Both the position numbers and the translations under genes were made by a program. From Clavibacter tessellarius (GTDB lineage: Bacteria > Actinomycetota > Actinomycetes > Actinomycetales > Microbacteriaceae), in NCBI RefSeq assembly GCF_001618005.1, contig NZ_LQXA01000028.1, positions 1-64,000 of the forward strand: DNA of 64,000 nt. Reading direction: 5' to 3'. Below are positions 57,668 to 64,000 of this stretch, in pieces (position 1 is the stretch's first letter; each line of letters begins with the position of its first letter). The notes below the pieces were generated by a model. It had not been told where the DNA came from. It saw only the letters and a list, made by a program, of their open reading frames with translations, and did no database searches.

Positions 57668-58573
57668 TTGGCCCATGGTGACATCAGCGGTTCCGTCGGG
57701 AACCCGTCCGACCCGACCCGACCGCCCGCACCCGGGATGGATCGCCTCCCCACCCGCCGCGAGCTCCGTGCCGCCGAGGCCGCCCAGGCGGTCCGTCCCC
57801 GTCGCGACTCGGCCGCGCGCACGCTGCAGGCCCCCGCGCCGCGCGTGAGCACCGCGCCTGCCGCGCGCTCGCGCCGCACGAAGACCGCCAACGTCTTCGT
57901 CATGACCGTGGTCACCGGCGTCATCGGGGCCCTCGCGCTGCCGGCGTACGCCACCGGCGCCTCGATCGAGCACACCGCGAACGTGAAGGGCACCTCCCTC
58001 CAGGACTACACGGCCGCCAACGCGCAGGTCGTGACCGCCGACAACGCGTCGTCTGCCCCGGTCGAGGCGGGCTTCACCGCCACCTCCGTCGCCGAGCTCA
58101 ACGCCCAGAAGGCCGACGCCGCCCGCTCCGCGCTCGCCCAGCAGCGCCGCACGCAGCTCGCGTCCTCGGTCACGAACTACACCGGGGCGTCCGCCTCGCA
58201 GCTCGCGCAGAACCCGATCTACCCGGGCACCTCGGCCACGGGCGTGGCCGCTGTGGCGCGCCAGTACCTCGGCACCCCCTACGTCCTGGGTGGCAACTCC
58301 CCCGCCGGCTTCGACTGCTCCGGGCTCGTCCAGTACGTCTTCGCCCAGTTCGGCCTCGACCTGCCGCACTCGGTCCGCGCGCAGGGCGCCGCCGGCGTCA
58401 CGGTCCCCGAGTCGGAGGCGCGTGCCGGCGACATCGTGGTCTGGAACGACGGCAGCCACGACGGCATCTACACCGGCAACGGCATCATGATCGACGCGCC
58501 CAAGCCCGGCGACCACGTCAAGGAGCGCCCGGTCTGGAGCTCCAACGTGCACTACGTCCGCCTCCTCGGCTGA
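57668..58573 (+). CDS. NlpC/P60-family cell-wall hydrolase
   Basis: The 301-residue product has a long cytoplasmic, Pro/Arg-rich N-terminus, one membrane helix or signal anchor (about 76-95), a Ser/Ala/Thr linker and a C-terminal NlpC/P60 domain with the catalytic Cys217 (FDCSGL) and His264 (GSHDGIY). It should cleave peptidoglycan stem peptides outside the membrane. The TTG at 57668 has AGGAGG eight bases upstream and is preferred; an in-frame ATG at 57635 also has a GGAGGG site 13 bases away. Confidence 0.88.
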   Translation: MAHGDISGSVGNPSDPTRPPAPGMDRLPTRRELRAAEAAQAVRPRRDSAARTLQAPAPRVSTAPAARSRRTKTANVFVMTVVTGVIGALALPAYATGASIEHTANVKGTSLQDYTAANAQVVTADNASSAPVEAGFTATSVAELNAQKADAARSALAQQRRTQLASSVTNYTGASASQLAQNPIYPGTSATGVAAVARQYLGTPYVLGGNSPAGFDCSGLVQYVFAQFGLDLPHSVRAQGAAGVTVPESEARAGDIVVWNDGSHDGIYTGNGIMIDAPKPGDHVKERPVWSSNVHYVRLLG

Positions 58574-58589
58574 CCCGCGCACCGACCTC

Positions 58590-58634
58590 CGGAGGCCGGC
58601 GGCACGCATCCACCCGATGCGCCGCCGGCCTCCG
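58590..58634 (+). terminator. Hairpin terminator after the NlpC/P60 gene
   Basis: A 14-bp stem (58590-58603 with 58621-58634) continues after a 2-nt bulge into five more pairs (58606-58610 with 58616-58620). Confidence 0.7.
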
Positions 58635-58710
58635 TCGTTCCCCGGGACAAACGGGGGTCGCTGGGCTACCCTGTGCGGTGAGACGTCCCTCGACCCGCCC
58701 GGGAGCCCCG

Positions 58711-58824
58711 ATGACCACCGCACGCGACATCCGCACCATGGATGCGCACGTGCGCCACGGCCATCGGCACCATCCCCGGGTGGGCATCCACCTGGTCCAC
58801 CCGAGCGGTCACCCGCTCTCCTGA
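58711..58824 (+). CDS. 37-residue His-rich mini-ORF (possible leader peptide)
   Basis: The ORF encodes 37 residues, eight of them His (for example HGHRHHP). It has a GGGAG site six bases before its ATG and a TACCCT -10-like box at 58667-58672. A 13-bp hairpin begins on the last base of its stop codon, and an HNH nuclease gene starts about 100 bases further on. This layout resembles a leader peptide with an attenuator, but a metal-binding microprotein is equally possible. Confidence 0.5.
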   Translation: MTTARDIRTMDAHVRHGHRHHPRVGIHLVHPSGHPLS

Positions 58825-58853
58825 AGGCATCGCCGAGCACTCGGCGGTGCCTT
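58824..58853 (+). terminator. Hairpin between the His-rich mini-ORF and the HNH gene
   Basis: AAGGCATCGCCGA (58824-58836) pairs with TCGGCGGTGCCTT (58841-58853), with one G-U pair and the tetraloop GCAC. It lies between a small translated ORF and the downstream gene and could act as a terminator or attenuator. Confidence 0.6.
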
Positions 58854-58926
58854 CGCGTGTTCCCGGGGGCGGGGACGCCTCATTCGGATTCCTGGAAGCC
58901 GTCCAGGCCGGTCTGAGAGGGATGTC

Positions 58927-59424
58927 GTGCGCACACTGGTACTCAACGCGGGCTTCGAGCCGCTCGCCGTCGTGTCGTTCAAGCGGGCCCTGGTGCTCGT
59001 GCTGAGCGGCAAGGCCACCACGCTCGCCCAGGACGAGGAGAACCCAATCCTCGGGAGCGGCGGCGCCTGGGGCCGCCCGTCGGTCATCCTCCTGACGCGG
59101 TACGTGCGGATCCCGCACGCGCGCCGTGTGCCCGTCTCGCGCCGCGGGGTCCTGCGGCGCGACGGCGGCCGCTGCGCGTACTGCGCCCGGAACGCGACCA
59201 CCATCGACCACGTCCTGCCCCGTTCGCGCGGGGGGAAGGACACCTGGGAGAACCTCGTCGCCTGCTGCCTGTCGTGCAACAACCGCAAGAGCGACCGGAC
59301 GCCCGAGGAGATGGGGTGGTCGCTGCGGACGTCGCCGCGGGCTCCGCAGGGGAGCGGCTGGGTCGTCAGCGGCATGGAGCGCCCGGCTCCCGGCTGGGAC
59401 GAGTTCCTGGCGCCCGCGGCCTGA
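58927..59424 (+). CDS. HNH endonuclease-family protein
   Basis: The 165-residue product has an HNH domain in its second half: a CAYC zinc pair, TIDHVLPRSRGGKDTWENLV with the first catalytic histidine, and CLSCNNRKSDRTPEEMGW. The N-terminal part (MRTLVLNAGFEPLAVVSFKRALVLVL) is conserved in stand-alone actinobacterial HNH proteins of unknown function. The GTG at 58927 follows GAGAGGGAT. No modification methylase is adjacent, so it is not an obvious restriction enzyme. Confidence 0.88.
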   Translation: MRTLVLNAGFEPLAVVSFKRALVLVLSGKATTLAQDEENPILGSGGAWGRPSVILLTRYVRIPHARRVPVSRRGVLRRDGGRCAYCARNATTIDHVLPRSRGGKDTWENLVACCLSCNNRKSDRTPEEMGWSLRTSPRAPQGSGWVVSGMERPAPGWDEFLAPAA

Positions 59425-59486
59425 CGCGGGACGGCGGTCGACGCGCCCGACGGGATCCGGCGGACGCGCGTCCGTAGGCTGAGGGG

Positions 59487-61550
59487 ATGACCGACGACGT
59501 CCGTGCCTCCGCGACCCCCGACGATCCGTTCCTGTGGCTGGAGGAGATCCACGGAGACCGCGCGCTCGCGTGGGTCCGGGCGGAGAACGACCGGACGCTC
59601 GGCCGGTCGCCCGAGGAGTCGCGCGCCGGGCTCACCGCCGAGCTGCTCGAGGTGCTGGAGTCCGACGAGCGCATCCCGTACGTGACCCGCCACGGCGAGC
59701 ACCTCTACAACCTCTGGCGCGACGCCGAGCACGTGCAGGGCCTCTGGCGCCGCACCACGCTCGACGAGTACGCGGCGCCGTCGCCCGAGTGGGAGGTCCT
59801 GCTCGACCTCGACGCCCTGGGCGAAGCCGAGGGGATCCCGTGGCAGTTCTCCCGGGCGCAGCTCCTGTCGCCCGACCGCGACCGCGCGCTCGTGTCGCTG
59901 TCGCCCGACGGCGGGGACGCCGTGGCGGTCCGCGAGCTCGACCTCGCCACCGGCCGCTTCGTCGAGGGCGGCTTCGCGGTGCCGGTCGCGAAGACGATGG
60001 TGTCGTGGATCGACCGGGACACCGTCTTCGTCGGCACCGACTTCGGCCCGGGCAGCCTCACCGAGAGCTCCTACGCGCGGACGGCCCGGCGCTGGAGCCG
60101 CGGCCAGGCGCTCGCCGACGCCCCCGAGGTCCACGCGGTCGCGGCGAGCGACATGCTCGTCCACGTGACGCACGACCCCACGCCGGGCTTCGAGCGGGAC
60201 GTCATCCGCGAGGTGCCCGACTTCTTCACCTCACGCACGCTGCTGCTCACCGACGCGGGGACCGTGCCGATCGACGTGCCCGAGGACGTGGACGTCGACC
60301 TGCACCGCGAGTGGCTCGTGCTCCGGCCGCGCACCGACACGGAGATCGGCGGCGTCGTCCACCCCGCGGGCTCGCTGCTGGCGGCGCACCTCGACGACTT
60401 CCTCGCCGGATCCCGCGAGCCGGCCGTGCTGTTCGCGCCGACCTCGTCGCGGAGCCTCGAGGACTGGGCCTGGACCGCGGGGCACCTCGTGCTGACCCTG
60501 CTGGAGGACGTGGCGAGCCGGATCCGCGTGCTGACTCCGCCGACGGCCGACGGCTCCGGCGGCTGGAGGGAGGAGGACGTGCCCGTGGGCACGCCGCTCG
60601 CCTCCGTCTCCGTCGTGGCCACCGACCGCGAGACCGACGAGTACTGGCTCGCGGTGACGGGCTTCCTCACCCCGCCCACGCTCCTGCTCGGCGTGGTGGG
60701 CGAGGGCGCGCCGCGTGCCGTCAAGGACCAGCCGGCCTCCTTCGACGCGTCCGGGCTCGAGGTCGCGCAGCACTTCGCGGTGTCCGACGACGGGACGCGC
60801 GTGCCGTACTTCCAGGTGGGGCCGCGGGACCTGCCGCTCGACGGATCCGCGCCCACGCTCCTCTCCGGCTACGGCGGCTTCGAGAACAGCCGGCTGCCGT
60901 CGTACAGCGGCGTCGTGGGGCGCGGCTGGCTCGCGCGCGGCGGCGTCTACGTGCTCGCCAACATCCGGGGCGGCGGCGAATACGGCCCGGCGTGGCACCG
61001 GGCCGCGCTCCGGCAGGACCGCCACCGCGCCTACGAGGACTTCGCGGCGGTCGCGCGCGACCTGGTGACCCGCGGCGTCACCGTGCCCGCGCGCCTCGGC
61101 TGCGAGGGCAGGAGCAACGGCGGGCTGCTCGTCGGCAACATGCTCACCACCTACCCGGAGCTGTTCGGCGCCGTGGTCTGCGGGGTGCCGCTGCTCGACA
61201 TGCGGCGGTACACGCGGCTCTCCGCGGGGGCGTCGTGGATCGCCGAGTACGGCGACCCGGACGTGGCGGGGGACTGGGAGTTCATCCGCACGTTCTCGCC
61301 GTATCACAACGTCCGGGAGGGGGTCGCGTACCCGCCTGCGCTCGTCTACGCGGCGACGAGCGACGATCGCGTCGGCCCCGTGCAGGCGCGGAAGATGGTC
61401 GCGCTGCTGCACGAGACCGGGGTCGAGGACGCCTGGTACTTCGAGAACACCGCGGGCGGCCACGGCGGGTCCGCGGACAACCCGGCGACCGCGCGGCTCC
61501 AGTCGCTGATCCACGCCTTCCTGTGGGAGCGGCTCGGCGCACGCCGCTGA
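59487..61550 (+). CDS. Prolyl oligopeptidase-family serine peptidase (S9)
   Basis: The 687-residue product has an N-terminal seven-bladed propeller (about 60-420) and a C-terminal alpha/beta-hydrolase peptidase domain. The catalytic triad is Ser543 (GRSNGG), Asp626 or Asp627 (TSDDRV) and His659 (GGHGGS). GGFENSRLPSYSGVVGRGWLARGG precedes the nucleophile. No signal peptide is visible, so it is cytoplasmic. A TAGGCT box lies six bases before the ATG. Confidence 0.92.
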   Translation: MTDDVRASATPDDPFLWLEEIHGDRALAWVRAENDRTLGRSPEESRAGLTAELLEVLESDERIPYVTRHGEHLYNLWRDAEHVQGLWRRTTLDEYAAPSPEWEVLLDLDALGEAEGIPWQFSRAQLLSPDRDRALVSLSPDGGDAVAVRELDLATGRFVEGGFAVPVAKTMVSWIDRDTVFVGTDFGPGSLTESSYARTARRWSRGQALADAPEVHAVAASDMLVHVTHDPTPGFERDVIREVPDFFTSRTLLLTDAGTVPIDVPEDVDVDLHREWLVLRPRTDTEIGGVVHPAGSLLAAHLDDFLAGSREPAVLFAPTSSRSLEDWAWTAGHLVLTLLEDVASRIRVLTPPTADGSGGWREEDVPVGTPLASVSVVATDRETDEYWLAVTGFLTPPTLLLGVVGEGAPRAVKDQPASFDASGLEVAQHFAVSDDGTRVPYFQVGPRDLPLDGSAPTLLSGYGGFENSRLPSYSGVVGRGWLARGGVYVLANIRGGGEYGPAWHRAALRQDRHRAYEDFAAVARDLVTRGVTVPARLGCEGRSNGGLLVGNMLTTYPELFGAVVCGVPLLDMRRYTRLSAGASWIAEYGDPDVAGDWEFIRTFSPYHNVREGVAYPPALVYAATSDDRVGPVQARKMVALLHETGVEDAWYFENTAGGHGGSADNPATARLQSLIHAFLWERLGARR

Positions 61551-61557
61551 CGGACGC

Positions 61558-61595
61558 GGCGGACCGGCGATGCGGCGCCGCATCGACGGTCCGCC
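61558..61595. terminator. Hairpin between the S9 peptidase and BTAD genes
   Basis: An 8-bp stem (61558-61565 with 61588-61595) continues past a 2x2 internal loop into a GC-rich inner helix (61568-61576 with 61577-61585, closing on a small loop). It separates convergent genes. Confidence 0.65.
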
Positions 61596-62399
61596 TCAGC
61601 CGGTGCGGTCGAGGGCCCGCGAGCGCTGGTGCATCCCGGCGATGAGGTCGGAGAGCATCGCCGTCGGCGCGAGCCCCACCTCGCGCTCCAGCCGCGCGCG
61701 GTAGGCGCCGTACGCGTGCAGCGCGTCGGACTGGTTGCCCGCGGTGAGGTGCACGGCGATGAGGCAGCGCTGCGCGGTCTCGCGGAGCGGATCCACCTCG
61801 ATCGCCCGGCGGGCCGCGGACGCCGCCTCGTGGAGCCGGCCGCGCACGCGGAGCGCGTCGGACTGCGCCTCGAGCGCGTTCACGCGGAGGTGCCGCCACT
61901 CGTCGGCGGCGGGCTCCAGCCAGGCGTCGAACCAGTCGGGCAGGAGGGGTGAGCCGAACAGGGCCACGGCGTCCGGGGCCAGGTCGGCGTCCGCCGGCTC
62001 GACGATCCGCGGCTCGAGCAGGCGAGCGGCGGTGGCGCGGGCGACGCGCAGGTCGACCCGGACGTCCGCGCGGAGGAGCAGGCCGCCGGGCGTCGTCTCG
62101 ACGATCTCCCGCCCGGCGTCACCGAGGCGCGCGACGGCGGAGCGGAGGCTCGAGGCCGCGCGGCCGTCGCGCGCCTCGGGCCACAGCTCGGCCGCGAGCG
62201 CGCCGCGGTCGGCGGGCCGGCTGCGGAGCGCCAGGGCGGCGATGAGGCGCTGCGTGCCGTCGGACAGGGCGGTGGCGGGCGGGCCCACCGTCGTCGTCGT
62301 CGTCGTCGTCGTCGCGAGCGGGGCGGGTGGGTGCGAGGCGTCGGCGAGCGGGGCCAGGCCGGCGGCGCGGAACCCGCCGAGCAGGTCGACGCGGATCAC
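61596..62399 (-). CDS. Short BTAD-domain (SARP-like) regulator
   Basis: The 267-residue product begins VIRVDLLGGFRAA, the usual start of SARP-type regulators, has a weak winged-helix region (about 50-110; QRLIAALALRSRPADRGALAAELWPEA) and a BTAD domain (about 110-260; ARAAIEVDPLRETAQRCLIAVHLTAGNQSDALHAYGAYRARL-like spread). A run of eight Thr (about 29-37) is encoded by a trinucleotide repeat. The GTG at 62399 is preferred to GTG 62417. It follows the LPXTG gene on the same strand; no biosynthetic cluster is nearby. Confidence 0.8.
   Translation of the reverse strand: MIRVDLLGGFRAAGLAPLADASHPPAPLATTTTTTTTVGPPATALSDGTQRLIAALALRSRPADRGALAAELWPEARDGRAASSLRSAVARLGDAGREIVETTPGGLLLRADVRVDLRVARATAARLLEPRIVEPADADLAPDAVALFGSPLLPDWFDAWLEPAADEWRHLRVNALEAQSDALRVRGRLHEAASAARRAIEVDPLRETAQRCLIAVHLTAGNQSDALHAYGAYRARLEREVGLAPTAMLSDLIAGMHQRSRALDRTG
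62289..62313 (-). repeat. Trinucleotide repeat in the BTAD gene
   Basis: Eight consecutive CGT/TCG units encode the poly-Thr run of the BTAD protein on the minus strand. Copy-number change would alter protein length by whole residues. Confidence 0.8.
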
Positions 62400-62588
62400 C
62401 GGGCGGCCCCGGCGCACGCGGGGGAGGAGGTGGACGGGCTGTCGGGCCCGGTGCCGGTCACGGCATCACGACGCGCGACGAACGTGCTCCCGTCGTGCGC
62501 GTGCTGATGCATGGGGCACCTCCGTCGCCGCCAACGTATCCGTTCGGCGACGAAAGCCCATCATCCGGGTGCTTTTGGGGCTAGGTGC

Positions 62589-62626
62589 GCCGCGCCGCCC
62601 GGCGACGGATCGACGGGCGGCGCGGC
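62589..62626 (-). terminator. Hairpin terminator after the LPXTG gene
   Basis: A 12-bp perfect GC stem (62589-62600 with 62615-62626) with a 14-nt loop begins 18 bases after the stop of the LPXTG gene, between it and the BTAD gene. Confidence 0.7.
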
Positions 62627-62643
62627 ACGGGGTGCGAGGGCGG

Positions 62644-63789
62644 CTAGGCCTTCGCGGTCTTGCGTCGTGCGTGGATCCCGAGGCCCAGGGCTCCGAGGAC
62701 CAGGGCGGCGAGGCCCCAGCCGATCGTGGGCGTGGGGTCGTATCCGGTGACCGGGAGGTTCCCGCCCGGCGTGGTGCCGCCTGGACCGAAGGGCGTCCCC
62801 GGGGTGCGCGTGGCGGTCGGGGTGCCGGCCGTCGGCGTCGGGGTGCCCGTCGTGGCGCTGGGCGTGGGAGCGGTCGCGGTCGGGGTCGGCGCGGTCGCGG
62901 TGGGCGTCGGCGCCGTGGGGGTGGGGGTCGGTGCCGTCGCGGTGGGCGTCGGCGTGGGAGCGTCGGTCGGCGACGTCGTGGGGGCCACGGTCGGCGACGT
63001 GGTCGGCGCGACGGTGGGCGTCGCCGTCGGGGTGACGACGGCGGTCACGAAGTTGCGGATGCGCGCGGAGCAGGTGACGGTCGCGCCGCCGCCGTTGCCG
63101 GATCCGATGCACTGGTCGACCTGCACCGCGAGCGCGGTGGAGGTCGTGGAGGTCGGCACGGTGCAGGTCACGCGACCGGCCCCGCCGCCGCCGTTGCCGG
63201 ACTGGTTGCACTGAGTGATGTCGGCGTTCGTCGTGCTGCCGACCGGGGAGCAGTTGACGGCGTTCGCGCCGCCGCCCTGTCCGGCGGCGATGCACTGGTT
63301 GACCGTCGCCGGCGTCGTGGTGCTCGTGCCGGTGATGTTGTTCGTGACGTCCACGGTGCATGCGACCTCGCCGCCGCCGCCGTTCCCGGATCCGTTGCAC
63401 TGGTCGACCGAGGTGACGATGGTCTGCGCGCTCTGCACGTCCGTGGTGCAGGTGCCGGCGGTGTTCGCGGCGCCGACGCAGACGACGGTCGTGACGGTCG
63501 ACGAGCCGACGCCGGTGGCCACGTCGAGGTTGTTGACGACGGTGACCGAGCAGGTGACCTGCTCGCCGCCCACGTTGGAGATCCCGTCGCACTGCTGGAT
63601 CGCGGTGGCGGTGGCGGCCGACGCGGAGTCGAGGGAGCTGCCGACGCCGACCCCGATGCCGACCACGGCCACGAGGGCGATGAGCGCGGCACCACCGGCG
63701 GCGACGAGACGCGCGCGGAGCGGGCGTCGAGGGCGGGTGATGCGGGTCGCGGGTGCGGCGGACCCGGGTGATGCGAGGTGATTCGGCAC
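62644..63789 (-). CDS. LPXTG-anchored surface protein with Cys-Gly repeats and a Pro-Thr stalk
   Basis: The 381-residue product has a signal peptide (hydrophobic about 30-50), six irregular repeats built on Q-C-x-G-S-G-N-G-G-G-G-x-V-x-C (about 60-235), a Pro/Thr-rich stalk (about 250-330) and a sortase signal LPVTG (345-349) followed by a hydrophobic helix and RRKTAKA. It should be attached to peptidoglycan. The GTG at 63789 has AAGGAG five bases upstream; the ORF extension to 63915 is rejected. Repeats show mostly paired cysteines. I do not recognise the domain. Confidence 0.85.
   Translation of the reverse strand: MPNHLASPGSAAPATRITRPRRPLRARLVAAGGAALIALVAVVGIGVGVGSSLDSASAATATAIQQCDGISNVGGEQVTCSVTVVNNLDVATGVGSSTVTTVVCVGAANTAGTCTTDVQSAQTIVTSVDQCNGSGNGGGGEVACTVDVTNNITGTSTTTPATVNQCIAAGQGGGANAVNCSPVGSTTNADITQCNQSGNGGGGAGRVTCTVPTSTTSTALAVQVDQCIGSGNGGGATVTCSARIRNFVTAVVTPTATPTVAPTTSPTVAPTTSPTDAPTPTPTATAPTPTPTAPTPTATAPTPTATAPTPSATTGTPTPTAGTPTATRTPGTPFGPGGTTPGGNLPVTGYDPTPTIGWGLAALVLGALGLGIHARRKTAKA
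62800..63030 (-). repeat. Degenerate tandem repeats coding the Pro-Thr stalk
   Basis: GTCGGCG/GTGGGCGTC-type units recur in this stretch and encode repeated TPT, TAPTPT and VAPTTSPT motifs. Such DNA often varies in copy number between strains. Confidence 0.7.
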
Positions 63790-63943
63790 GGTGCTCCTTG
63801 TTCGGGAGCGAGCCTGCTCGCAGGGGCGCGACACGGCCGCGACGGCCGCGTGACCGGCGCGTGACACCCGGCGCGCCACGGCGCCGGATGCGCACGGCCG
63901 CGGTGCGCGGGCCATTCATTACGTGACTCCGGCGGGCATGCGA

Positions 63944-63975
63944 AGAGGGCCGATCCGCATGCGGATCGGCCCTCT
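63944..63975. terminator. Perfect palindromic hairpin near the right end
   Basis: A 32-bp perfect palindrome (AGAGGGCCGATCCG and its complement around CATG) lies about 155 bases upstream of the LPXTG start. It is probably the terminator of a gene beyond the window edge, or a bidirectional one. The rest of 63790-64000 holds no gene. Confidence 0.7.
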
Positions 63976-64000
63976 CGGGTGCATTCCGCGCCAGGCGCGG

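Noticed and set aside
58927-59424. HNH gene as part of a restriction-modification system or an HNH homing element
   Set aside because: No methylase, intron or intein boundary is present next to it, and the N-terminal region matches stand-alone actinobacterial HNH proteins.

Overview
The window is a chromosomal segment of a very GC-rich actinobacterium. The gene content points to the family Microbacteriaceae, and Clavibacter is my best guess. The evidence is: mycothiol synthase (MshD), CarD, GlnR, WXG100 and VirR-like proteins, a MutT1-type Nudix/phosphatase fusion, an IspDF fusion, conserved actinobacterial gene neighbourhoods (ppk-mutT1, glnR-mshD, lpqE-carD-ispD, DUF3263-VirR, DUF3027-serC, paired XPB-type helicase genes), and about sixteen genes with a TANNNT box 6-7 nt upstream of the start codon, typical of actinobacterial leaderless transcripts. 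Nearly all of it looks like core chromosome. I see no phage, transposase, CRISPR array or rRNA.

Layout. 1-2360: glyA-folD one-carbon operon behind a ZTP (pfl) riboswitch. 2439-4372: small membrane protein, gamma-carbonic-anhydrase-like protein, GNAT protein. 4400-8559: galactose module (galT-galK divergent from a DeoR repressor and galM). 8650-11522: small proteins, two hexapeptide acetyltransferases and an OafA-type acyltransferase, ending at tRNA-Lys. 12008-14931: small proteins and the sigK-rskA sigma/anti-sigma pair. 15009-19135: pstSCAB phosphate transporter. 19331-22542: mutT1 and ppk. 22633-27544: mshD, glnR, nitrobindin, YgfZ, FUSC transporter. 27729-29977: secreted metalloprotease and a methyltransferase. 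30013-33569: gpmA, phoU, senX3-regX3. 33651-38774: LpqE-like lipoprotein, carD, ispDF, cysS, rlmB. 38847-42697: DUF4032 kinase-like protein, msiK, DsbA-like protein, tRNA-Thr. 42711-47115: nitroreductase, msrB, DUF3263, VirR-like protein, cspA, groL with twin CIRCE. 47260-50163: orphan WXG100 protein and a two-component system. 50241-57332: XPB helicase pair, cspB, DUF3027, serC, IdeR-like regulator. 57668-63789: NlpC/P60 protein, a His-rich mini-ORF before an HNH nuclease, a prolyl oligopeptidase, a BTAD protein and an LPXTG surface protein.

How the genes work together. The clearest physiological theme is phosphate. pstSCAB, ppk and phoU/senX3-regX3 all lie here, and I find 11-bp-spaced GTTCACC direct repeats (PHO boxes) upstream of pstS and ppk plus a degenerate one between phoU and senX3. 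The encoded RegX3 probably controls all three. Other visible circuits are ZTP sensing for one-carbon metabolism, HrcA/CIRCE for GroEL and a candidate msiK RNA element.

The items most worth a second look are: a 37-codon ORF with 8 His codons followed at its stop codon by a 13-bp hairpin ahead of an HNH nuclease gene; an LPXTG surface protein built of six Cys-pair/Gly-rich repeats; a secreted metalloprotease with a Met-rich tail and a nine-C tract in its leader; and the leaderless-promoter pattern, which also fixes several start codons. Everything here was read by eye; no database search was run.
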